DNA from: an uncultured Lachnospiraceae bacterium
Lineage (GTDB): Bacteria > Bacillota > Clostridia > Lachnospirales > Lachnospiraceae
Assembly (NCBI GenBank): GCA_947174615.1
Contig: CAMWJQ010000080.1
Location: forward strand, 1 to 11,385
Length of the DNA stretch: 11,385 bases
Direction of reading: 5' to 3'
Part shown: piece by piece, positions 5,133 to 11,385 of the stretch
Layout of the letters: every line of letters starts with the position of its first letter
Numbering within the stretch: position 1 is the stretch's first letter
Notes under the pieces: generated by a model
Told to the model about the DNA's origin: nothing
Database searches by the model: none
What the model saw: the letters and a program-made list of their open reading frames with translations, nothing else
Position numbers and translations under genes: made by a program

Positions 5133-6113
5133 ATGGGAGAGGTATTATCTCAAAGCGAAATAGACAGTTTGCTGGCGGCATTGAGCTCAGGAGAGCTTGA
5201 CGTGGAGGATATGCAGGAGAAGGACGAGCGGCAAGCCAAAAACTATGACTTTACTCGACCTGCAAAATTCTCAAAAGAGCATTTAAGAACTTTGAACATG
5301 ATTTTTGATCATTATGGACGACTTTTATCAACCAATCTGCCTGTATATCTTAGAAAAAATGTTCAGGTGAGTGTGGCAAGTTCTGAGACAGTAACGTTTG
5401 CAGAGTTTTCGAATGCTTTGTCAAATCCCGTATTGCTCACGGTTGTGAATTTTTCACCGATGCCTGGCTCGATTATCATGGAATTAACAAGCGGACTTGG
5501 CTATGCGATTATTGACCGAATGCTTGGAGGTCGGGGTGAGGCGCTCGAGAAGGCAAGGGACTTTACAGAGATCGAGATGAGCATTATAGAGCGGATTATG
5601 GTGATCTGTATGCAGCTTCTCAGGGAGCCGTGGAAAAATGTGGCTGAGGTCAATCCGTATCTTGAAAGGATTGAGACAAATCCACAGTTTGCCCAGATTA
5701 TTTCACCGAGCGACATGGTGGCGCTTGTGACCATGAACGTTAAGATTGGCGAGGTGGAAGGTTTAATGAATGTGTGTCTTCCTTTCTTCACATTGGAGTC
5801 TGTCATGGACCGCTTAAATACGAAATTCTGGTATTCAAGCCTACAGAAGATGGATGATGAGGATTATGAGCAGTTTATAGAATCGATGATACGCAGAGTG
5901 GATGTTCCTGTTAAGGCAGTGCTTGGAAAGAGTGTCATAACAGTTAACGACTTCGTGAATATACAAGTGGGAGATATCATACGGCTTGACTCTAAGGTTG
6001 ATGATGAACTGGATGTGTATGTGGGGGATATTAAGAAGTTCAGTGCTGTGCCGGGCGCAAGCAAAGAGGCATATGCAGTAAGAGTAACATCAGTTGTGAG
6101 GGAGGAGGAATAA
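5133..6113 (+). CDS. fliM: Flagellar motor switch protein FliM
   Basis: The product is 326 aa, the usual length. The GTG at 5121 is part of the AGGGGGTG ribosome site, so the ATG at 5133, 9 bases further on, is the start. MGEVLSQSEIDSLLAALSSGEL is the N-terminal peptide that binds phosphorylated CheY. NYDFTRPAKFSKEHLRTL opens the CheC-like middle domain, which has the LGGRG motif near residues 130-134. The C-terminal domain (about 245-326) is the SpoA fold that pairs with FliN/FliY. FliM sits in the C-ring between FliG and FliY and switches rotation direction. Its stop is 4 bases before the fliY start, so the two are coupled. Confidence 0.97.
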   Translation: MGEVLSQSEIDSLLAALSSGELDVEDMQEKDERQAKNYDFTRPAKFSKEHLRTLNMIFDHYGRLLSTNLPVYLRKNVQVSVASSETVTFAEFSNALSNPVLLTVVNFSPMPGSIIMELTSGLGYAIIDRMLGGRGEALEKARDFTEIEMSIIERIMVICMQLLREPWKNVAEVNPYLERIETNPQFAQIISPSDMVALVTMNVKIGEVEGLMNVCLPFFTLESVMDRLNTKFWYSSLQKMDDEDYEQFIESMIRRVDVPVKAVLGKSVITVNDFVNIQVGDIIRLDSKVDDELDVYVGDIKKFSAVPGASKEAYAVRVTSVVREEE

Positions 6114-6117
6114 TTCA

Positions 6118-7362
6118 ATGGATGGCATGTTATCGCAAGACGAAATCAATGCGCTGTTGAACGGTGTAGATTTGTCAGCAGATTCCGGAGCAGATACTGC
6201 GACGGCTACAGCAGGCAGTTCGGCAGGAGAAGATTTGTCTGATATAGAAAAGGATGCAATCGGAGAGGTAGCCAATATTAGCATGGGTACCTCTGCAACG
6301 ACGCTTTTTTCACTTGTTAATAGAAAAGTAAATATTACAACACCTGTTGTAGAGATGTGTAATTGGCAGGATGTGCTCAATGATTACGAAAGACCGTGTG
6401 TATTTATCCAGATTAAATACACAGTTGGATTGAATGGCACCAATATTTTAGTGTTAAAAGAGCATGACGTAAAGGTGATCACCGATTTAATGATGGGTGG
6501 CGATGGTACGAATGTGGACGGAGAACTCAGCGATCTGCATTTAAGTGCAATTTCTGAGGCGATGAATCAGATGATGGGTTCATCATCGACCTCTTTGTCC
6601 TCAATGCTTGGCAAGACAATTGATATCAGTCCGCCAGAGGCAAGTCTTGTCGATTTACATTCAAAAGAACCAAGAGAGCTTTCACCGTTCCTTGAGGACA
6701 GGTTTGTCAAGATTTCATTTAGAATGCAGATTGACGATTTGGTAGATTCTACATTAATGCAGCTGTATCCGCTTGATTTTGCCAAGTCTGTCTACGAGAC
6801 TTTTATGGCACAGCAGATGGGTTCCATCGCTGCCGCAGAGCCGACTCCGGCGCCCGCACCGGCAGCTCCTGCACCGACTCCGGCGCCCGCGCCAGATATG
6901 GGAATGCAGCCACAGATGGGAATGCCTATGGGTGGTATGGATATGGGAATGCAGCCACAGATGGGGATGCCTCCTCAAGGCTATGGCATGCCGCAGATGG
7001 GAATGCCTCCACAGGGCTATGGTATGCCGCAGATGGGAATGCCTCCACAGGGCTATGGTATGCCGAATGTGAACATACAGCCTGCACAGTTCCAGAATTT
7101 TGCACAAGGACAGGGTGAGATGGTCAGTGCTGAAAGTATTGGACTGATTAGGGATGTGCCTCTGGAGGTAACAGTAGAGTTGGGAAGAACCAGCAAATCG
7201 ATCTCAGATATTCTGGAGTTTGCCCCGGGTACTATTATAGAGCTTGATAAGATTGCCGGTGAACCGATTGACGTGCTTGTAAATGGAAAGTTCGTTGCGA
7301 AGGGAGAGGTGGTTGTCATCGAAGAGAGCTTTGGAGTGAGAATTATGGAAATAATTAAATAA
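6118..7362 (+). CDS. fliY: Flagellar motor switch phosphatase FliY (FliN-type)
   Basis: The product is 414 aa, far longer than a plain FliN (about 110-140). GGAGGAGG at 6101-6108 precedes the ATG. MLSQDEINALLNGVD (4-18) resembles the CheY-P-binding peptide of FliM. Residues 40-230 are a CheC/FliY phosphatase region with two E-x-x-N sites: E50/N53 in GEVANISMG and E147/N150 in SEAMNQMMG. A linker follows, first Ala/Pro (240-259), then Met/Gln/Pro/Gly repeats (260-317). Residues 340-414 are the SpoA domain (VPLEVTVELG, GEPIDVLVNGK, EESFGVRI) that builds the lower C-ring. FliY both forms the switch and removes phosphate from CheY-P. Some databases would call it fliN. Confidence 0.95.
   Translation: MDGMLSQDEINALLNGVDLSADSGADTATATAGSSAGEDLSDIEKDAIGEVANISMGTSATTLFSLVNRKVNITTPVVEMCNWQDVLNDYERPCVFIQIKYTVGLNGTNILVLKEHDVKVITDLMMGGDGTNVDGELSDLHLSAISEAMNQMMGSSSTSLSSMLGKTIDISPPEASLVDLHSKEPRELSPFLEDRFVKISFRMQIDDLVDSTLMQLYPLDFAKSVYETFMAQQMGSIAAAEPTPAPAPAAPAPTPAPAPDMGMQPQMGMPMGGMDMGMQPQMGMPPQGYGMPQMGMPPQGYGMPQMGMPPQGYGMPNVNIQPAQFQNFAQGQGEMVSAESIGLIRDVPLEVTVELGRTSKSISDILEFAPGTIIELDKIAGEPIDVLVNGKFVAKGEVVVIEESFGVRIMEIIK
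6958..7065 (+). repeat. Three 36-bp tandem repeats in the fliY linker
   Basis: Three in-frame 36-base units at 6958-6993, 6994-7029 and 7030-7065 each encode QMGMPPQGYGMP. The second and third are identical. The first differs at four positions, all synonymous, which points to a recent duplication of unit two. Shorter related copies lie upstream (MGMQPQMGM at about 6898-6924 and 6944-6970). Copy number in such a tract can change by slippage, altering linker length without breaking the frame. Confidence 0.9.
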
Positions 7363-7417
7363 AAATGAATATAATATTCAATAATTGTTTTGTTTTATAG
7401 AAAGGACATGGTTTATT

Positions 7418-7780
7418 ATGGCAAAGAGAATTCTGATCGTAGACGATGCTGCATTCATGAGAATGATGATTAAGGATATTCTTACAAAGAATGGTTATGA
7501 GATCGCTGCTGAGGCAGAGAACGGTAAGATTGCAGTGGATAAATACAAGGAGGCGTCACCGGATCTGACTCTGCTTGATATCACAATGCCTGAGATGGAT
7601 GGTATTCAGGCGCTCAAAGCGATCAAAGGCATTGATCCCGCAGCGAATGTCATCATGTGTTCAGCGATGGGACAGCAGGCGATGGTTATTGAGGCGATTC
7701 AGTCAGGAGCAAAAGACTTTATCGTAAAGCCTTTTCAGGCGGAACGTGTATTAGAGGCTGTTAAAAAGGTTGTAGGCTAG
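7418..7780 (+). CDS. cheY: Chemotaxis response regulator CheY
   Basis: The product is 120 aa: a lone receiver domain with no output domain. The ATG at 7418 is chosen because MAKRILIVDDAAFMR is the normal CheY start and GAAAGGA at 7400-7406 precedes it; the frame is open from 7385 but without support. All key residues are present: D9 and D10 for Mg2+, D54 as the phosphorylation site (LLDITMPEMDG), S82 in place of the usual Thr, and K104-P105. Once phosphorylated by CheA, it binds the N-terminal peptides of FliM and probably FliY. Placement directly after fliY, its likely phosphatase, is as in Bacillus and Clostridia. Confidence 0.95.
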   Translation: MAKRILIVDDAAFMRMMIKDILTKNGYEIAAEAENGKIAVDKYKEASPDLTLLDITMPEMDGIQALKAIKGIDPAANVIMCSAMGQQAMVIEAIQSGAKDFIVKPFQAERVLEAVKKVVG

Positions 7781-7785
7781 GGAAT

Positions 7786-8151
7786 ATGCTTTTATCATCG
7801 GCATCAAAGAAGATTGACTCTATTGGACAATTATTGACAGTAACACTGATATTCATATTTGTATTGGCTCTTACATATTTTGCCACAAAGCTCACTGCAG
7901 GTCTTCAAAAAGGGAGGCTTGCAGGATCTAATGTGGAGGTATTGGAAACTTTTAAAATCGCGCCGACCAAATATATACAGGTTGTGAGAATAGGTGAAAA
8001 ATATTTTTGCTATATCGTCTGCAAGGACACGGTCACGCTGCTAGGAGAACTGACGAAGGAAGAGATCTCGGCATTTCATAAAGCAGAGACAGAAACAGCA
8101 GTCAATATGAATTTTAAGGAAATATTAGACAAATTTAGAAAACAGTCGTAG
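7786..8151 (+). CDS. fliO: Flagellar biosynthetic protein FliO
   Basis: The product is 121 aa and begins 5 bases after cheY, with a modest TAGGG site in the cheY stop region. There is one membrane helix at about 16-36 (LLTVTLIFIFVLALTYFATK). A short cytoplasmic domain follows with the FliO pattern: VEVLETFKIAPTKYIQVVRIGEKYFCYIV, then a TLLGEL segment. FliO helps assemble the FliP ring of the flagellar export gate and need not remain in the finished structure. FliO is poorly conserved. Membrane topology, the fold pattern and the position directly before fliP together support the call. Confidence 0.9.
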   Translation: MLLSSASKKIDSIGQLLTVTLIFIFVLALTYFATKLTAGLQKGRLAGSNVEVLETFKIAPTKYIQVVRIGEKYFCYIVCKDTVTLLGELTKEEISAFHKAETETAVNMNFKEILDKFRKQS

Positions 8152-8196
8152 AACCTAGATTTGCAGGTGTGTGGCGGGATATAAGGATAATATGAT

Positions 8197-9102
8197 ATGA
8201 AGAATAAGAGCAGAACATACAATGTCGGGCAGGAGCTTCGCAAGATTGTATACATGCTCTGCATGGTGGTGACAATATTTCTGGCAGATATGGTTGTGGT
8301 TAACGCAACAACAGAGGATGATGGAGCCGCTGCGGAGCAGATTCTGGATAACCGGCAGGAGGATGAGGAACGGACAAACATTCGGGAACCCGGTTCTGAC
8401 CAGACAGGTGATGAGCTGAAAAAATTAAATATTGCCAATAGCCTTACGATCGAATATGACAATGGAAACGGAGAACTCAGCGGCACATTGAGGATTCTGC
8501 TGATCTTGACGGCGCTCGCAGTTGTGCCGATTCTTCTGGTAACAATTACATCTTTTACAAGGATTTTGATCGTATTGCATTTTACAAGGCAGGCGTTAAA
8601 TACGCAGTCGGCGCCGCCCAATCAGGTATTGATTGCGATTTCTTTGTTTCTTACGTTCTTTGTTATGCAGCCAGTGATTGCTAAAGTTTACACAGAGGCG
8701 ATTGTGCCATATGATGCAGGAGAAATCGGATTTGAGGAGGCGTTTGAGGTTGCGGTAGATCCGATGCGTACTTTTATGTTTGAGCAGACGCAGGTGAAGG
8801 ATATTGATGCGTTTATGCAGATTTCCAATACTGCATGGGATGGTGAGAGTCAGAATCAGGTGCCAACATCTGTATTGATTCCGGCCTTTATTATTAGTGA
8901 ACTTCGCACAGCCTTTATCATAGGCTTTTTGATTTATGTACCGTTTATTGTGATTGATATGGTAGTGGCATCAGTTCTTATGAGTATGGGTATGATGATG
9001 CTGCCGCCGACGACAATTTCCATGCCGTTTAAGATTCTGCTGTTTGTGCTGGCAGATGGATGGAATCTGGTAATTGTATATCTTGTTCGGACATTTTACT
9101 GA
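8197..9102 (+). CDS. fliP: Flagellar export gate protein FliP
   Basis: The product is 301 aa. AAGGA at 8183-8187 lies 9 bases before the ATG. An uncleaved or cleaved signal segment at about 16-36 is followed by an acidic linker to about 95, making it longer than Bacillus FliP (about 220 aa). The core is typical: TSFTRILIVLHFTRQALNTQ at 118-137, then SAPPNQVLIAISLFLTFFVMQP, and later IPAFIISELRTAFIIGFLIYVPF and MGMMMLPPTTISMPFKILLFVLADGW. Five FliP with FliQ and FliR form the gate through which rod, hook and filament proteins pass. fliQ follows after 41 bases. Confidence 0.97.
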   Translation: MKNKSRTYNVGQELRKIVYMLCMVVTIFLADMVVVNATTEDDGAAAEQILDNRQEDEERTNIREPGSDQTGDELKKLNIANSLTIEYDNGNGELSGTLRILLILTALAVVPILLVTITSFTRILIVLHFTRQALNTQSAPPNQVLIAISLFLTFFVMQPVIAKVYTEAIVPYDAGEIGFEEAFEVAVDPMRTFMFEQTQVKDIDAFMQISNTAWDGESQNQVPTSVLIPAFIISELRTAFIIGFLIYVPFIVIDMVVASVLMSMGMMMLPPTTISMPFKILLFVLADGWNLVIVYLVRTFY

Positions 9103-9143
9103 TGTATGATGTTGCTTGACAGGAAAAAAGGAGTGTTGAACAA

Positions 9144-9413
9144 ATGACGACAGAAATGGTTACAGATATCGTCAAAGAAGGGTTGTTTGTAATTCTAAAG
9201 ACAGCGGCGCCGCCATTGATCGTATCACTGGTGATTGGTTTGTGTGTCAGTATATTCCAGACAGTCACATCGATTCAGGAACAGACACTCACCTTTGTGC
9301 CCAAAATCGTAGGAATGTTTCTATGTCTGATGGTATTGGGTGACTGGATGTTAAATCAAATGATCACGTATATGACAGATTTATGGCAGGATTTTTCGCT
9401 GTATATCAGATAA
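9144..9413 (+). CDS. fliQ: Flagellar export gate protein FliQ
   Basis: The product is 89 aa, exactly the family size. AAAAAAGGAG at about 9123-9132 lies 11 bases before the ATG. Two membrane hairpin helices are visible, about 15-38 and 52-73. The signatures are APPLIVSLVIGLCVSIFQTVTSIQEQTLTFVPKIVG and the final helix LMVLGDWMLNQM. Four FliQ pack on the outside of the FliP/FliR ring. It sits between fliP and fliR, with fliR 15 bases downstream. Confidence 0.97.
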   Translation: MTTEMVTDIVKEGLFVILKTAAPPLIVSLVIGLCVSIFQTVTSIQEQTLTFVPKIVGMFLCLMVLGDWMLNQMITYMTDLWQDFSLYIR

Positions 9414-9428
9414 TGGAAGGGAGCAGCG

Positions 9429-10220
9429 TTGCACAGTATGGTGAATTATTCTTTTTCCATGTCTGAGCTGGAATATTTTCTGTTTGTGCTTGTGCGGGTA
9501 TCCGCTTTTGTCTTTACGGCGCCATTTTTTAGTACGAAGGGTGTGCCAAACAATGTAAAAATAGGATTAAGTGTGTTTGTGACCTATATTATGTATAATT
9601 TTGGACCAGCGCATAGTTATCCTGAATACAATACAATACTTGGATTCTCTACAGTCGTGTTGAAGGAAGTGTCGGTGGGTCTGCTGATTGGTTTGGCAGC
9701 CCAGATGTGTACTTCCATTGTTTTGTTTGCAGGAAGAATCATTGATATGGAAGTGGGGCTTTCCATGGCAAATATGTTTGACCCGACGACAAATGAGCAG
9801 GCATCCATCACAGGTATGATGTTACAGTATGGTGTACTGCTGATATTGTATACAACAGGACTTCACAGGTATTTGATTGCAGCGTTGATGGAGACGTTCA
9901 CGCTGATACCGGTTGGGGGAGCTGTGATTGACACAAACAGGCTTTTGGAATCGCTGATTACATTTTTGAGTGATTATATTGTCATAGGCTTTCGAATTTG
10001 TCTGCCGGTGTTTGCCAGCATTACGCTGATGAATATTGTGCTTGCGCTGCTGGCAAAGCTTGCGCCGCAGATGAATATGTTTTCGGTAGGTATCCAGCTC
10101 AAACTGTTGATGGGACTTACAGTCATAATGGTTACAGTCACACTGCTTCCTGATGTCTGCAATTTTATCACCACGCAGATGCGGCAGATGATTGTTTCGA
10201 TGGTGGAGGGCATGATGTGA
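9429..10220 (+). CDS. fliR: Flagellar export gate protein FliR
   Basis: The product is 263 aa, the usual length. The start is taken as TTG at 9429, 5 bases after GGAAGGGAG (9415-9423). An ATG at 9438 would remove three residues and lies 14 bases from that site, so the start is uncertain. It has at least five hydrophobic segments and FliR motifs: RVSAFVFTAPFFSTKGVP at about 24-41, LLIGLAAQMCTSIVLFAGRIIDMEVGLSMANMFDP, and PVFASITLMNIVLALLAKLAPQMNMFSVGIQLK. One FliR closes the FliP5 ring. The stop overlaps the flhB start by 4 bases. Confidence 0.95.
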   Translation: MHSMVNYSFSMSELEYFLFVLVRVSAFVFTAPFFSTKGVPNNVKIGLSVFVTYIMYNFGPAHSYPEYNTILGFSTVVLKEVSVGLLIGLAAQMCTSIVLFAGRIIDMEVGLSMANMFDPTTNEQASITGMMLQYGVLLILYTTGLHRYLIAALMETFTLIPVGGAVIDTNRLLESLITFLSDYIVIGFRICLPVFASITLMNIVLALLAKLAPQMNMFSVGIQLKLLMGLTVIMVTVTLLPDVCNFITTQMRQMIVSMVEGMM

Positions 10221-11329
10221 TATTAGAATATAATTTGCAATTTTTTGGGTCGGATGGTCCCGGCGGCGAAAAGACAGAGGAGCCAACTTCAAAGAGAAAA
10301 TCAGATACGCGTAAAGACGGTAAAGTTCCTAAGAGTAAGGAGCTGTCAAACGGTGTAGAACTTATCGCACTCTTCCTGATCTTGAAATTCTGGATTGGTC
10401 ATATGGGTGAGAATTTTATGAAGCTGTTTGGCGAGATCTATGAAAAGATGCCAGCCTATACGACTTACTGGGAAGGGAATATTGTGCGAAGGGACTACAG
10501 TGTCCTGATTAATAATATTTTGTTAGAGCTGCTCAAACAGCTTCTTCCTTTTTTTATCGTCGGTCTGATTATTGCAATCGGCATCAATATGATGCAGTTC
10601 AAGTTTCAGATTACGACCAAACCTTTAAAACCTAAATTCAGCAAGCTGAATCCGCTTTCAGGCGTGAAGCGGCTTTTTTCTGTAGGTAAGCTCATCGAGC
10701 TGCTGAAGTCTATTGTCAAGATAATACTAATCATGGCGATTGTATACACTACGGTGAAGGATGACTGGGTTTATCTGGTTCAGTTTTATGGAATGCCGCT
10801 CAATCAGGCGCTTGAGGTGATTGGCAATGTCGTGATTAATATGGGACTCAAGATTTCCCTTGTCTTTATGATTGTGGCATTTGCGGATTTATTTTATCAG
10901 CGCTATAAGTTTAAAAATGACATCAAGATGACCAAACAGGAAGTGAAAGATGAGTATAAGAATGCAGAGGGAGATCCGCAGATTAAGGGGAAAATCAGAA
11001 GCAAGATGCAGGAGGCGTCCCGCAGGCGTATGATGCAGGATGTGCCCAAAGCGGATGTCGTGATCACGAACCCGACACATTACGCAGTCGCAATCCGCTA
11101 CGACGCCGAGACCGGTTCAGCGCCGGTGGTGCTTGCAAAGGGAGCTGATTTGGTGGCGCAGAGGATTAAGGAGATTGCGCGCGAAAATCATGTGGAGATC
11201 GTGGAGAATAAACCGCTTGCCCGTATGCTGTACGCCAATGTGGATATTGGGCAGGAGGTGCCGCCAGAATTGTATCAGGCAGTGGCGGAAGTATTGGCGA
11301 TGGTATATATGTCGCTTAAACACTACTGA
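10217..11329 (+). CDS. flhB: Flagellar export switch protein FlhB, 3' end lost to adapter
   Basis: The start is GTG at 10217, overlapping the fliR stop, with GGAGGG at 10205-10210. The beginning MILEYNLQFF, then EKTEEPTSKRKSDTRKDGKVPKSKE, is typical of FlhB. Four membrane segments follow within about 45-215. The cytoplasmic part has VITNPTHYAVAIRY, in which FlhB cuts itself between N285 and P286 to switch from rod/hook to filament export. RLAR-type PLARMLYANVDIGQEVPPELYQAVAEVLAMVY closes the domain. FlhB gates substrate choice at the export pore. Native sequence ends at Y364 (11308). Codons 365-370 and the stop (MSLKHY) come from the mosaic end and adapter, so the true C terminus is missing, probably only by a few residues. 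Confidence 0.95.
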   Translation: MILEYNLQFFGSDGPGGEKTEEPTSKRKSDTRKDGKVPKSKELSNGVELIALFLILKFWIGHMGENFMKLFGEIYEKMPAYTTYWEGNIVRRDYSVLINNILLELLKQLLPFFIVGLIIAIGINMMQFKFQITTKPLKPKFSKLNPLSGVKRLFSVGKLIELLKSIVKIILIMAIVYTTVKDDWVYLVQFYGMPLNQALEVIGNVVINMGLKISLVFMIVAFADLFYQRYKFKNDIKMTKQEVKDEYKNAEGDPQIKGKIRSKMQEASRRRMMQDVPKADVVITNPTHYAVAIRYDAETGSAPVVLAKGADLVAQRIKEIARENHVEIVENKPLARMLYANVDIGQEVPPELYQAVAEVLAMVYMSLKHY

Positions 11330-11385
11330 CGCTGCCGACGATAAGGATCGTGTAGATAAGGGGGGGCGCCGTAACATTAAAAAAA
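11309..11385 (-). other. Illumina Nextera P5-side adapter, reverse complement, plus poly-A
   Basis: The order and lengths match the 70-base P5-side Nextera adapter read from the insert outward. Bases 11309-11327 match the mosaic end at 14 of 19. Bases 11328-11341 (GACGCTGCCGACGA) are a perfect Read-1 arm. Bases 11342-11349 (TAAGGATC) are in the i5 index slot. Bases 11350-11378 match the P5 primer complement at 23 of 29, including GTGTAGAT and CGCCGTA. The seven A at 11379-11385 are usual when a read runs off the end of a molecule. The index does not match an i5 I can recall exactly. The mismatches look like low-quality read ends. Confidence 0.95.

Noticed and set aside
6754..7107. Reverse-strand 117-aa frame rich in His and Arg opposite fliY
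   Set aside because: It is the shadow of the Met/Gln/Pro repeat tract; its repeats mirror the fliY repeats and it has no ribosome site.
7367..7379. Palindrome GAATATAATATTC with a TATAAT between fliY and cheY
   Set aside because: No -35 at a useful distance, and A/T-rich gaps often give such palindromes. A separate cheY promoter is not supported.
1..11385. CRISPR array, tRNA, rRNA, insertion sequence, defence system
   Set aside because: I saw no regularly spaced direct repeats, no tRNA-like cloverleaf, no rRNA sequence, no transposase or integrase, and no nuclease or helicase genes.

Overview
The insert looks like chromosomal DNA from a motile, Gram-positive anaerobe of the Lachnospiraceae type (Roseburia / Agathobacter / Butyrivibrio relatives). 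The evidence is strong AGGAGG-type ribosome binding sites, GTG and TTG starts, FliY in place of a short FliN, and the gene order flbD-motA-motB-fliL-fliM-fliY-cheY-fliO-fliP-fliQ-fliR-flhB, all on the + strand. I assign this from protein families and gene order only; genus is not resolved.

Both ends of the window are Illumina Nextera library adapter, not genome. Bases 1-56 match the P7/index/Read-2/mosaic-end adapter. Bases 11309-11378 match the full 70-base P5-side adapter in reverse complement, followed by seven A. The biological insert is therefore about 57-11308. The last six codons and the stop of flhB are adapter-derived, and the true 3' end of flhB is missing.

Layout. (1) 57-1310 is an AT-rich accessory segment. 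It holds a small secreted protein of unknown function with its own promoter and terminator, a possible decayed short gene at 742-838, and a small coiled-coil protein with its own promoter and terminator. (2) 1336-2671 holds a SunS-like family 2 glycosyltransferase with TPR repeats, with flbD starting one base after its stop. (3) 2672-2832 is a regulatory region with a good sigma-A-type promoter, two palindromic boxes one helical turn apart, and a 12-bp inverted repeat covering the -10. (4) 2833-5055 encodes the stator genes motA and motB plus fliL. motB is interrupted by a one-base frameshift in a T run near 4150. (5) 5133-7780 encodes the switch proteins FliM and FliY, and CheY. (6) 7786-11308 encodes the export gate FliO, FliP, FliQ, FliR and FlhB. 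flhA would be expected next.

How they work together: MotA/MotB form the ion-driven stator and FliL modulates it. FliM and FliY form the C-ring; both start with a peptide of the type that binds CheY-P, and FliY also carries a CheC-like phosphatase region. The adjacent cheY supplies the signal. FliO/P/Q/R/FlhB build the type III export gate through which flagellar parts leave. The glycosyltransferase may modify a flagellar or surface component, but only its position supports this. I found no new defence or mobile system. The points most worth checking are the adapter ends, the motB frameshift, the motA control region, and the hairpin/mini-ORF before fliM.
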